Assembly (NCBI GenBank): GCA_963674555.1
Contig: OY771429.1
Coordinates: 1,943,463 to 2,007,462 of the forward strand
Source of the DNA: JBGMEA01 sp963674555
GTDB lineage: Bacteria > Bacillota > Clostridia > Eubacteriales > Anaerofustaceae
Length of the DNA: 64,000 nt
Direction of reading: 5' to 3'
The notes beneath the pieces are model-generated. The model did not search any database. It was not told where the DNA came from and saw nothing but the letters and a program-made list of their open reading frames with translations. The position numbers and the translations under genes were made by a program. Below are positions 24,859-33,471 of the stretch, in pieces; position 1 is the first letter of the stretch; the number at the start of each line of letters is the position of its first letter.

Positions 24859-24874
24859 CTATTACTTATACATA
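24859..24874. promoter_or_regulatory. Candidate operator copy 5 (transporter operon)
   Basis: ATTACTTATACATAAT, identical to copy 1, lies immediately downstream of the transporter promoter, where a bound repressor would stop initiation or elongation. Confidence 0.65.
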
Positions 24875-24904
24875 ATCATATGTAAGAAAGGAAGGAAAAA
24901 AATT

Positions 24905-26371
24905 ATGACTGAAGCTGAAAAAACAAATCTTACTCAGCAAGAAATGGAAGATGCTAAAAGATTAAAAACACTAAAAGTGTCTTACACGACAGCACAATTC
25001 GCTGGAGGGATCGAAAAAGCTTATTACAGTACGTATGCGAACTATCTATATACCAATGTATATATGATGACTGCAGCTTTTTCAGGGGTTTTAGCACTGG
25101 TCCAACAGATCATAGGTTGGATCGGGGGTCCGTTATTTGGGACGATTCTCGATAGGTTTACATTCAAAAATGCAAGGTATTATCCATGGTTGATGATCGG
25201 GCCTATCCTATATTATGGTGGCTGGATCATTTTATATTCAATGCCGGCTTTCGGAATCGCAGGTTCGTCTGCAGGATTTGCTGCGCTTATGATCGCAGCG
25301 TTCATTTCAATCGTGTCTCCGATGGCAACGATACCGACGTCTGCGACTTATCCGCTTTTGAGTACTGTACCGAAAGACAGACAATTTTTTGCTCGTATTC
25401 AAAAAATCGGAAGAGATGGCGGCAAGACCGTATTTGGTTATATCTTCCCGGCAATGCTTATTGCTTTAACGGCAACGGGTGCTGAACCGCGTGCGTACGC
25501 TATTTGTGCGCTTGTCGCAGGTATACCGCCGATTTTAGGATTCTTTTATTATGCTGTAACACTTAAAGGTTCATATGTTGAAAGAAAAGCAATGGCAAAG
25601 GCTCTCGATGAAACCGGTGCTAAAAAGAAAAATATCCCTCTGTCACTTATGATCAAAACAGTTTTCACGAACAGACCTTTGCTTTCGATGTTCTTGTTTA
25701 TGTCTGTACATAAAGCTTACTATTTCTTATACGTAACATGTGCGGCTTATATGTTTAAATATGTTTTTGCTAATTTTGCATATATGGGAACATTCATGGT
25801 CACGTTTAATTTGACAGCTATCATAGGTGTTATGTTCGGACCTTTATGGAAAGCGATCTTTAAAGAAACGAAGCGTTGTTTTGTTGCGGCAATGATGGTA
25901 CACGTAGGCATACTTGCAGTTCTAGCAATTTTCTTCAGAAGCTTCACACCTTTGGTGTTCATCGTCATATTCGGAGCTTCGAGCTTCATGATGGGTATGC
26001 TTGAAAACTATATTTTACCGATGTTCGCGGCATCATCTGACTATGGTGCTTGGAAATCAGGTAATCGACTTGACGGTATCACAATGTCTATCTACGCATT
26101 GACGATCAGAACCGGTATCTTGATCACAACGTTCATCAGAACAGCTGTGTTGGTCGCAGCAAATCTTGATGCCGTTACGGCGGGCGGTGAAGTTACTGCT
26201 GAGTTTATTTCAAAAATCAGTATATTATTCTCATGGTGGCCGTTAGGTTTAGGTGTCCTCGCTTTATTGATCTTGATGTTTGGTTTTAATTTGAATGACA
26301 CAAAAATTGCGCAGATAAATGCCGATTTGAACGAAGGCAAGACCGCAGCTATGTCTGACTTAAAACTTTAA
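24905..26371 (+). CDS. GPH-type MFS transporter 1
   Basis: This 488-residue membrane protein has about 12 hydrophobic segments and fits the glycoside-pentoside-hexuronide/cation symporter group (MFS_2). IGGPLFGTILDRFTFKNARYYPWLMIGP near residue 80-110 carries the loop 2-3 Asp/Arg pattern. Its substrate is unknown. The first gene of an operon with a second GPH transporter, a UroD-like protein and a small ORF, it probably imports the compound that those enzymes act on. GGAAGG lies 11 bases before ATG 24905; an earlier in-frame start falls in the operator region and is rejected. Confidence 0.87.
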   Translation: MTEAEKTNLTQQEMEDAKRLKTLKVSYTTAQFAGGIEKAYYSTYANYLYTNVYMMTAAFSGVLALVQQIIGWIGGPLFGTILDRFTFKNARYYPWLMIGPILYYGGWIILYSMPAFGIAGSSAGFAALMIAAFISIVSPMATIPTSATYPLLSTVPKDRQFFARIQKIGRDGGKTVFGYIFPAMLIALTATGAEPRAYAICALVAGIPPILGFFYYAVTLKGSYVERKAMAKALDETGAKKKNIPLSLMIKTVFTNRPLLSMFLFMSVHKAYYFLYVTCAAYMFKYVFANFAYMGTFMVTFNLTAIIGVMFGPLWKAIFKETKRCFVAAMMVHVGILAVLAIFFRSFTPLVFIVIFGASSFMMGMLENYILPMFAASSDYGAWKSGNRLDGITMSIYALTIRTGILITTFIRTAVLVAANLDAVTAGGEVTAEFISKISILFSWWPLGLGVLALLILMFGFNLNDTKIAQINADLNEGKTAAMSDLKL

Positions 26372-26394
26372 ACCCTGTACACGATTAATTTATA

Positions 26395-26437
26395 TCAACA
26401 GAGGATGATTGAATTGGATTTGATCGTTCTCTGTTGA
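26395..26437 (+). other. Intra-operon hairpin between the two transporter genes
   Basis: TCAACAGAG (26395-26403) pairs with CTCTGTTGA (26429-26437) across a 25-base loop, ending 6 bases before the Shine-Dalgarno site of the next gene. No T run follows, so it is not a terminator; it may affect message stability or translation. Confidence 0.5.
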
Positions 26438-26454
26438 TTACAAGAGGAGTTCTA

Positions 26455-27822
26455 ATGAATAACAAAACTAAAAATCGCAAATATCTGTTATGGGGGATCG
26501 GGAACGCCGGTGAAGGTATGATAGCGATGGTTGCATCAACATACTTTGCCATATATTTAACGGACGTAGCATTATTACCGCTTGGTGTATTTACATTTGT
26601 ATCGTTATTTACGAGTATTTTTGCTTTGGTCATGGTACCCGTTGCCGGCGCGATATTAGTTTCAGTAACGCGTTTGAAGTGGGGAAGATTTCGTTCATGG
26701 TTGATTTTATTGCCACCGATCGCTGTTGTGTTCTATTTATTGACATTTACACCGGTTCCGAATAATACATTCCTGACAACTATACTTGTATTGATCGGTT
26801 TTTGCGGATCTGCCGCGTGTTGGAATATTGTTTATGCATCAAATGTATCTTTGATGGCGGAATTGACTTTGAATAAGAATCTTAAAAATGAGCTAACATC
26901 TCAACGAATGATCGGTTCAAGCGGCGGACGTATGTTGGGAAATTATCTTACTCCGTTGATCGTTGCTGCGGTCGCACTGAATTCCAGTGAAGCTGCCGGT
27001 TATCGCGTGGCAATATTGGTAATGGGAGTTATCTATATAGCAACGAACTGGATCCACTTTAAGATAGCGGAAGGCAGTGAGATCAAAATAGACAAAGGCA
27101 GCGGTACAGAGCAAGTTGCTGAAAATAATGAAGATGAAACAATGCAAAAGCTCTCATTTATTGAGATCGTAAAAGCATTGGTAGCGAATCCTCAACTGCT
27201 TGTAACTTTGTTTATCGACACAACTTCGAATATCGCGGGTATCGTGTTACCATCTTTAGCAGTATATTATTATAAGTATGTGGCGCAAGATATGACGATG
27301 GTCGCAGGACACATGTTAACGATCGGTTTTGGCGGCATGCTCGGAGCATTCTTGGTCCGTTCATTCGGTCACAAAGTCAAACAATATCGTAAGTTTTTAT
27401 TGGTATTGTATTGCATTATACCTGTGATGTTGTTTTCTCATCGTTTTGTTGCAGGCACGCCGATTCTGTTTATGAGTTTAGCGGGTATCATGTCTGTTAT
27501 GACGGGTATGACGCAACCGTTTGAAACGAATCTTTATTTAGACAATATCGTTGCGTATAAAGAAAGAACCGGCAAAGATGCTACAGGATTCATCATGGGA
27601 TGCATGAATTTAACTGTTAAATTTTCAACTTTGATCAAAGGGACATTGATCCCTCTGGCTTTGATTGCAGTCGGGTATGTGGCGAATGCCGAACCTACAC
27701 CTGAATTACAACAAGCGATCGTAAATGCATATACGATCGTACCGATCGTATTCCCGGTCATGGGCTTCATATTGCTTAAATTCTTTTATAAATTGAGAGA
27801 TTGCAGGCAAGATATGGAATAA
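26455..27822 (+). CDS. GPH-type MFS transporter 2
   Basis: This 455-residue protein of about 12 membrane segments starts MNNKTKNRKYLLWGIGNAGEGMIAM and belongs to the same MFS_2/GPH group as its upstream neighbour, but is only distantly similar to it. Family features are LKWGRFRSWLILLPPI and a central cytoplasmic charged loop (EIKIDKGSGTEQVAENNEDE). GAGGAG 5 bases before ATG 26455 fixes the start. Two dissimilar transporters in one operon suggest import and export, or two related substrates. Confidence 0.86.
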   Translation: MNNKTKNRKYLLWGIGNAGEGMIAMVASTYFAIYLTDVALLPLGVFTFVSLFTSIFALVMVPVAGAILVSVTRLKWGRFRSWLILLPPIAVVFYLLTFTPVPNNTFLTTILVLIGFCGSAACWNIVYASNVSLMAELTLNKNLKNELTSQRMIGSSGGRMLGNYLTPLIVAAVALNSSEAAGYRVAILVMGVIYIATNWIHFKIAEGSEIKIDKGSGTEQVAENNEDETMQKLSFIEIVKALVANPQLLVTLFIDTTSNIAGIVLPSLAVYYYKYVAQDMTMVAGHMLTIGFGGMLGAFLVRSFGHKVKQYRKFLLVLYCIIPVMLFSHRFVAGTPILFMSLAGIMSVMTGMTQPFETNLYLDNIVAYKERTGKDATGFIMGCMNLTVKFSTLIKGTLIPLALIAVGYVANAEPTPELQQAIVNAYTIVPIVFPVMGFILLKFFYKLRDCRQDME

Positions 27823-27855
27823 AAAAATTATCAGCGTATACTATAATATAAATAA

Positions 27856-27884
27856 TTGGTATATACTATAACTAACATTATAAA
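27856..27884 (+). promoter_or_regulatory. Possible internal promoter for UroD-like gene 2
   Basis: TTGGTA (27856-27861), 17 bases, TATAAA (27879-27884). The 10-base sequence TATACTATAA occurs twice here, at 27837-27846 and 27862-27871, so the promoter may be bound by a factor other than the TetR protein. Confidence 0.4.
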
Positions 27885-27914
27885 CAGAAAAATACAGGAG
27901 GAAAAATTTACAAC

Positions 27915-29072
27915 ATGGATATGGAACAAAAAAGCCTTGAAATAAACAAACTATTTGAGGACGTCTACGATGGTATAATCCCTAAACGTGTTCCGATATC
28001 GATCGGCATGGATCATGCCGCAGCTATCGATTTTGCCGGTTTGGATTTGAGAACAGATCAATTTAACCCGGACAAATTGGTGCAAGCAATGGATCATGTA
28101 AACGAAAGATTTGATACCGACACATTGATAGGGATGGGAAGCAGACTTCCGGGTCTTTACAAAACTTTGGATGCGAACAATTATAAGATGGCTGACGACG
28201 GCTATGTGCAACATCCGAACGTATATGGGATCGAACCTGATGAATACGATGAGTTGATCGCTGATCCGATCAAAGTAAGCTGGGAAAAAGTTTTGCCTCG
28301 TTACTATAACGGACTGAACGGATCACCGGCGCAGGTATCTTCAACGCTTTTAAAGGCGTATATCGTACAGCAGTCTACTATGAAGAAATTAGGACCGGGC
28401 GCTGCGAGAATTTCCGCTAAGTACGGTAAATATACCGCCAAATACATAACAAAACGTTCAAGAGCGCCTTTTGATCTTCTGGCAGACGTATATCGTTCAT
28501 TTACGGGATCTTTGTCTGATATCAGACGCTATCCTGATAAAGTGCTCGCTGCTGTAGAAGCATTGACGCCATTAGCTCTTAAGATGGCAGGTGCTCCGAA
28601 TAAAGTTGATTCAAAACGCAACAGAGCGGCATTCGCATTGCATATGGCAATGTTTATGCGCAGATCAGATATGGAAAAATTCTGGTGGCCGACATTTATC
28701 GAGGTCATAAATTATCTCGACAGTTTAGGTTACGGCATCAATCTTTTTGCCGAAGACGATTGGATGAGATATATAGATCTGTTACAGGAGTTACCGCAAG
28801 GTACCAGAGTTCAATTTGAGTACGGCGATCCTAAAGTAGTTAAAGAAAAACTCGGGGATCTGTTGATCATCGAAGGTTTCTATCCGGTACATTTACTGAA
28901 GACCGGTACGAAACAAGAAGTTATCGATAAAGCGAAAGAAATTATGGACGTATTGGCTCCGGGCGGCGGGTTTATTTTCAACTTTGATAAATCGATCTTG
29001 CGCGCGGATGATATCGTCGAAGATAACTTACACGCGCTGCTTGAGTTTGTAAAAGATTACGGTAAATATTAG
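27915..29072 (+). CDS. Uroporphyrinogen decarboxylase-like protein 2, unknown substrate
   Basis: A 385-residue UroD-superfamily protein clearly related to protein 1 encoded at 23207-24574: both share FWWP or LWWP, AEDDW/LEDDW, LLQELP or YVQELP, FEYGDP/FEYSDP, GTKQEVIDKAKE/CTKQEAIDKTKE and LAPGGGFIFNFDK/MAPGGNYIFGFDK. EDDW is at residues 280-283 where methyltransferase relatives have the zinc-binding HxC. The two may work as a pair or on two related substrates. GGAGG lies about 12 bases before ATG 27915, a rather long spacing. A 49-residue ORF follows after 13 bases. Confidence 0.8.
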   Translation: MDMEQKSLEINKLFEDVYDGIIPKRVPISIGMDHAAAIDFAGLDLRTDQFNPDKLVQAMDHVNERFDTDTLIGMGSRLPGLYKTLDANNYKMADDGYVQHPNVYGIEPDEYDELIADPIKVSWEKVLPRYYNGLNGSPAQVSSTLLKAYIVQQSTMKKLGPGAARISAKYGKYTAKYITKRSRAPFDLLADVYRSFTGSLSDIRRYPDKVLAAVEALTPLALKMAGAPNKVDSKRNRAAFALHMAMFMRRSDMEKFWWPTFIEVINYLDSLGYGINLFAEDDWMRYIDLLQELPQGTRVQFEYGDPKVVKEKLGDLLIIEGFYPVHLLKTGTKQEVIDKAKEIMDVLAPGGGFIFNFDKSILRADDIVEDNLHALLEFVKDYGKY

Positions 29073-29085
29073 GAGGTATAACAGC

Positions 29086-29235
29086 ATGTATGAAATTAAA
29101 TCAGACTATTACAAGACATTGGAAGAAACATTGGAAAACTATAATATATTACCGGAAGCTTTGAAGGACTGTGAAGAAGTCTTAGGCGGAGCTGAGGAAG
29201 GTGTGTTCGGTTTTCTCACATTTTTGATCACATAA
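29086..29235 (+). CDS. Small ORF of 49 residues, unknown
   Basis: ATG 29086 has AGGAGG (29071-29076) 9 bases upstream, one of the best ribosome-binding sites in the operon, and the frame closes at TAA 29233-29235. The product is acidic, begins MYEIKSDYYKTLEETLENYN and ends in a short hydrophobic stretch VFGFLTFLIT. I recognise no family. It lies 13 bases after UroD-like gene 2 and before the terminator, so it is the last gene of the operon. A role as a small partner of the UroD-like proteins is a guess. Confidence 0.6.
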   Translation: MYEIKSDYYKTLEETLENYNILPEALKDCEEVLGGAEEGVFGFLTFLIT

Positions 29236-29289
29236 ATGCCTCAAATTTTGGTTGCTTTATATCGTCTGGAGACATATAAAGGTCCTTTC

Positions 29290-29340
29290 ATAAAAACACA
29301 AAGAACCCAATAATTTGGGTTCTTTGTGTTTTTATAATGT
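29290..29340. terminator. Bidirectional terminator
   Basis: A perfect 21-base-pair stem, 29290-29310 with 29315-29335, around the loop TAAT; its GC part is AGAACCC/GGGTTCT. It ends the UroD operon and, on the other strand, the cohesin gene. Confidence 0.9.
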
Positions 29341-29348
29341 TTTTAAAT

Positions 29349-31337
29349 TTAATCTAGATTTTCACCTTCATCGATCAGTCTGTCGATGATCGATTCCAGA
29401 TCAGCATCTTCATCCGACTCATTATCAATTTCAGTTATTTCATCTCTAGGCTCTTGATCTTGTGCAGAGTTAGCTATAGATTCTTTTGAAGCTTCAGTTT
29501 GCGGTGTCGGTTCATCCGTGGGCTTTTCATTGTTTTGCTTTGAAATTTCTGACTCTGTTTGGTCGTTATCTTTCGGTTGGAGGTCGTTATTTTCTTTTTT
29601 CGGTTTTACTTTCTTTTTACGTTTAGATGTGAAAGAACCGATTCCGAAACCGAGAAGTCCAAACAACAAAGCAGATGCCCCGATGATCGGATAGAGCATA
29701 TCCGCATAATTTGGTGTCTGTTGTGTTTCTGCGTCGGAACCGACCGCGCCGATGATCGTAGCGGTCGTGATCAAGAAGTCTCCGCCTTTATCGTACGAGA
29801 AAGTGACTGTTCCGCCTTGTACGGTGTGGTTCTTCGCAACGGTTATATATTGGTCGTTTTCAGCATCATACTGATAGATATTCACATCCGTACCGCTGAT
29901 GAAATTCGTGTGGATAGCGTATTCAACATAACACGGTAATTCATCTTGCCAGTGCGTTGAGCATACGTAATTCGATCCGTCAGCGCCCTCTGAAAGCATT
30001 GTTTCGGCGTATTGCGAGGAACTGTTGATCGTTAGATCATAGTTTTTATCTTCTATTTCTCCGGTTAGGTCTGCGCCCAATATTGTCATCCTACCGTTGA
30101 TAGTATTGATGATCAATGTGATCTCGGGATTTTGTTTCAAGGTTTCCAATATCTTTGGAGAGACGATCTGAACAGGACTTTTGGACATATCCATTACGAC
30201 GGGATTTACTTGCGCTGATATTTGTTCTACGATATCGTCTATGTATTTATCCGATAAATAGATATTATATTCGCTCGCACGGCGAACCGTGATCGTATAG
30301 ATCTTAGCGGTCACACCGTCTTCCGCGATCACGACGAGATGATAGAGATTATCGGCGTTTACCGAAAGTTCATCATTCCCAAGGATCGTGCATGTCGCTT
30401 TTTTATCCTCTGTAACAGGTTTAAATGTGATCGATTCCGTAGCGTAAGGTACATTCATCGCATAGTACAGTATATCTGTGTCAAATGCGGGGCTCAGAGC
30501 ACCGTAGCTTGACGTAATGCTTGATAGGTTGGCGTTATCCGATGGTACATAATTCGGGTCTTGTTCGCGCGCTGTGTTGACCACATAGGTTTTCTTCGAT
30601 CCGTTTTCCGCCGTTACAACGACGTTTACTGCAGTCGTTTCGCCCGCTATAAGTTCGTTATCGTTTATTTGTACGCTTGCTTTGGAATCCGTAGGTGTCG
30701 CTGTTATCGTAAGTTTATCGATCTCGAAAGGTACCGATAGACTGTAAGTCGTTGTGTTTGTCGAGAAGGTAGGGGATAGGGTGCCTTCTTTTACTGACAG
30801 TGTCTTTAACGTATTTACCGAAGAGCCTGATGGAGTCGACGGTGTGCTTGGGGTGCTTGGTGTAGATGTCGAGCTAACTGTTTTCGTATATGATTTTGAG
30901 CCAATCGATGAATCGGCATAATTTACTGTTGCTACTAAACTACTCGCATTAACAGTGAATGAGGTTTCTGCAGAAGCCTTTACCTTGAATTTTACAGTAA
31001 TGACGCTCCCATTCGATATATTATGTGGATCTCCATCATCGGTTAACGCTGTGAAATTTAGTGAATTTGAGCCAACACTTGGATTAGAAGGGGAACTCCA
31101 TCCGTTACCAAAATAATCATCTACATACGTTAATTTCGAAGAATCCCATGAAAAAGAGCCTTCAACGCCTGAGAGATCATTCGATGAAACTTTGAGTGTT
31201 ATACTTATAGTATCACCGGAATATACTGTTGATGGTCCACTTAGTGAAGCCGAAGCTGCAAATACATGTGTTAATGAAGATGTTGATACAAAAATAACAG
31301 CTAAAATCAACAATAAAATTTTTTTAAATAACTTCAT
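29349..31337 (-). CDS. Membrane-anchored cohesin-domain surface protein
   Basis: This 662-residue protein has a signal peptide (1-28), a cohesin domain (about 29-155: ASLSGPSTVYSGDTISITLKV, GVEGSFSWD, ISNGSVITVKFKVK), a Thr/Ser/Pro linker (155-172), two cadherin-like beta-sandwich repeats (173-257 and 268-353, each with LSPTFSTNTTTYSL-type motifs), an unassigned extracellular region (355-535), a transmembrane helix (about 547-569), then a positively charged stop and an acidic cytoplasmic tail of about 90 residues. Cohesins bind dockerins; the gene 22 bases upstream encodes a dockerin-bearing enzyme. GGAG before the ATG supports the start. The long acidic tail is unusual and may contact intracellular partners. 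Confidence 0.85.
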   Translation of the reverse strand: MKLFKKILLLILAVIFVSTSSLTHVFAASASLSGPSTVYSGDTISITLKVSSNDLSGVEGSFSWDSSKLTYVDDYFGNGWSSPSNPSVGSNSLNFTALTDDGDPHNISNGSVITVKFKVKASAETSFTVNASSLVATVNYADSSIGSKSYTKTVSSTSTPSTPSTPSTPSGSSVNTLKTLSVKEGTLSPTFSTNTTTYSLSVPFEIDKLTITATPTDSKASVQINDNELIAGETTAVNVVVTAENGSKKTYVVNTAREQDPNYVPSDNANLSSITSSYGALSPAFDTDILYYAMNVPYATESITFKPVTEDKKATCTILGNDELSVNADNLYHLVVIAEDGVTAKIYTITVRRASEYNIYLSDKYIDDIVEQISAQVNPVVMDMSKSPVQIVSPKILETLKQNPEITLIINTINGRMTILGADLTGEIEDKNYDLTINSSSQYAETMLSEGADGSNYVCSTHWQDELPCYVEYAIHTNFISGTDVNIYQYDAENDQYITVAKNHTVQGGTVTFSYDKGGDFLITTATIIGAVGSDAETQQTPNYADMLYPIIGASALLFGLLGFGIGSFTSKRKKKVKPKKENNDLQPKDNDQTESEISKQNNEKPTDEPTPQTEASKESIANSAQDQEPRDEITEIDNESDEDADLESIIDRLIDEGENLD

Positions 31338-31359
31338 AGTATTCTCCTAAATACACAAA

Positions 31360-33471
31360 TTAATTGGGAATAAGATTTTGTTTGCCTAATAAATGTCGAT
31401 TTAATAAAACGAGATCAGTTATAGATACCGAGCCATCATTATTGATATCGGCTGATTTATAGTATGATCCGCTGAGTGTAATTTTATTTAATAAATGACG
31501 ATTCAATTGAACCAAATCAGTTATTGAAATGTTGATATCACCGTTCACATCGCCCGTCACGACTGATTGGAAGGTTGCGAGCAATTCACCTTCGGTGTCA
31601 TAGATCTCAATATCCATACCTGTTCGCATGGAACCTGTCGTTACTTCGGTTCCGCTAAAGAAGACTTTCACACTGCCGTTTTCAAATTTTGTTACAAATG
31701 TCTCCACAGTCGTTCCACTTGCGATCTTCGTGATTAAGCTCGATGTTTTATTGATCGTGTACGTACTGCTCGTTAAAGTTACTTCTTTCGGCAAATTATC
31801 GCGAACCAGTGTTACATCCGATTTTTTGATATAAGCCGTAAAACTGACAGGGGAGGTATTTGTCGTATCCCATGTATAGCATGCTCGCCCCTCTGAATTG
31901 ATCGGCATTTCGGAGCGAATGATATAATATTCACCCGTTTCACCCGTGATCGTAACGCTCATGCCTACAGGCACAGTGCTGACGATGTTGGCATCTCTGT
32001 TGGGATCTTTTGAAGTGTATTTATAGAGTTTCCAAGAGGAATCATTCGGAGCGGCGTACGCATAAGCCGCCTTGTTCGTGACTCCAATGGAGTATCTGTC
32101 GTAATCTTTAAAGCCCAAGTGGGCGTCGATCTCAAACATCATTTTTGCGACTTTTTCACCGTGGAACGGATCGGACGCGTATTTGACATTAAGCCCGATC
32201 AATTTATTACCAGGACAAGAACCGAAATAACGTGAATCGCCGGAATAACTTGAAATGTATCCCGAAGTCTTATCGGGAACATCATAATAACTTAAAGGCT
32301 TAGAATCATCGATATACGCATACGCGTCTAAGTAATATCGGCTCATCCAGTATTTCATATGTTGCATGATGCCATTATCCGCTGAGGTATATACGTAAGC
32401 GTTCGAGGGATCGGAATCCACTGCGCCAACGCCGAAGAAATTATAGTTTTCTTCCGCAAAGTTACTTTTTCCGTACGCGCTTTCATGATTCGCAAAAGCC
32501 AACTCCATAGCGGCATTTACACCGTAGATATTTTGATAACTGATAAACGAACTGCCAAGTCCCAAATATGCGCATGTGGCACCGGGGTTTGCAGAATAAC
32601 TGTAAACCGCATTCGTATAGGCTATAAATCCGTTTAATTCCGTTATGGAATAATTTGTTGTTGTTCGATAAGAAAGTAATTTATAATAAATCGCATGTAT
32701 ACCGACGGCATTTGTTTTATTGATCGCGTCATCAGGTGATGCATAGTAGGTCAATCCATCGGTGGAATAATAACGAACGTTTTCCGTCATAAAATCAGGT
32801 GCTTTATCGATCGTGATCGAAGAGAATTTTGTGCAATAATAGCCGCCTGTCGAGTTGTAATAGTAGGTGCTGATATAGTGGACTAAATTGCCCTCGGCAC
32901 TTTTGGTATAATAATCGAATTCATATTGGTCGGGATTCAGCGCGGTATCATCAGCGTAATAATAGACGTGCGCCGATGGGATCAATACCACTTCGTCTAC
33001 ACCGCATGTTCCCTTGTAGCCTGATATCGTTAATGTTACGACTTTTGATGAAGATGTGGAATTGTAATACGCGACGTAATTGTTCGCTACGTATGTGCGT
33101 GTTCCTCCGGGATATGTCGAATCGAATATCAGTGTGGAATCAGACGATCTTGTGATCGCCATGCCGCGCTTCATCGCTAAAACTTTAATATCCGTATCAT
33201 CGGCACTGTCCCAATAACGTATAACTGCGTCGATATTGGTTGAAGCCGTAAAAGCCGTATAGGCGCCCGCATAGTCCGCATGTTCGCTGACAAATGTATA
33301 AGTTTGATCCGTATTCGCGATCTCTACCGTATACTTCGGATAATCAGCGGCTGAAACGATATTGAGCGTATCAAAACCGACCCCGTTGATTTGGACGGGG
33401 ATCAATGCTGAAATGCACAGCAATAAGGTCAATAATGTTGTTATGAAAATTTTTTTACGAATATTGAACAT
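31360..33471 (-). CDS. Secreted glucosaminidase-like cell-wall hydrolase with C-terminal dockerin
   Basis: The 703-residue protein has a signal peptide (1-42), a Tyr/Ser-rich beta region, a glucosaminidase (GH73-like) domain about residues 300-455 with the candidate catalytic Glu330 in FANHESAYGKSNFAEENYNFFG, an SH3-like region (about 460-555) and a type I dockerin at 640-698. Both calcium loops are intact: Asp641/Asn643/Asp645/Asp652 and Asp675/Asn677/Asp679/Asp686. The recognition positions read Ile-Thr in both repeats (ISIT, VSIT), so the two halves are nearly identical. It should hydrolyse peptidoglycan glycan strands while tethered to a cohesin. It is probably cotranscribed with the cohesin gene. 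A TATAAT (33519-33514, minus) lies upstream. Confidence 0.88.
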   Translation of the reverse strand: MFNIRKKIFITTLLTLLLCISALIPVQINGVGFDTLNIVSAADYPKYTVEIANTDQTYTFVSEHADYAGAYTAFTASTNIDAVIRYWDSADDTDIKVLAMKRGMAITRSSDSTLIFDSTYPGGTRTYVANNYVAYYNSTSSSKVVTLTISGYKGTCGVDEVVLIPSAHVYYYADDTALNPDQYEFDYYTKSAEGNLVHYISTYYYNSTGGYYCTKFSSITIDKAPDFMTENVRYYSTDGLTYYASPDDAINKTNAVGIHAIYYKLLSYRTTTNYSITELNGFIAYTNAVYSYSANPGATCAYLGLGSSFISYQNIYGVNAAMELAFANHESAYGKSNFAEENYNFFGVGAVDSDPSNAYVYTSADNGIMQHMKYWMSRYYLDAYAYIDDSKPLSYYDVPDKTSGYISSYSGDSRYFGSCPGNKLIGLNVKYASDPFHGEKVAKMMFEIDAHLGFKDYDRYSIGVTNKAAYAYAAPNDSSWKLYKYTSKDPNRDANIVSTVPVGMSVTITGETGEYYIIRSEMPINSEGRACYTWDTTNTSPVSFTAYIKKSDVTLVRDNLPKEVTLTSSTYTINKTSSLITKIASGTTVETFVTKFENGSVKVFFSGTEVTTGSMRTGMDIEIYDTEGELLATFQSVVTGDVNGDINISITDLVQLNRHLLNKITLSGSYYKSADINNDGSVSITDLVLLNRHLLGKQNLIPN

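Larger units (their letters stand above)
24575..24904. other. Divergent regulatory region between UroD-like gene 1 and the transporter operon
   Basis: This 330-base, very AT-rich region holds a promoter for each side and three copies of the candidate operator (24602, 24683, 24859), plus a related inverted sequence TTATGTATGCATAA at 24843-24856. I see no reading frame or RNA gene in it. Confidence 0.7.

Noticed and set aside
30820..30875. Short tandem repeat in the cohesin gene as a possible CRISPR or VNTR
   Set aside because: It encodes a Ser-Thr-Pro linker; units are only 9 bases and there are no spacers.
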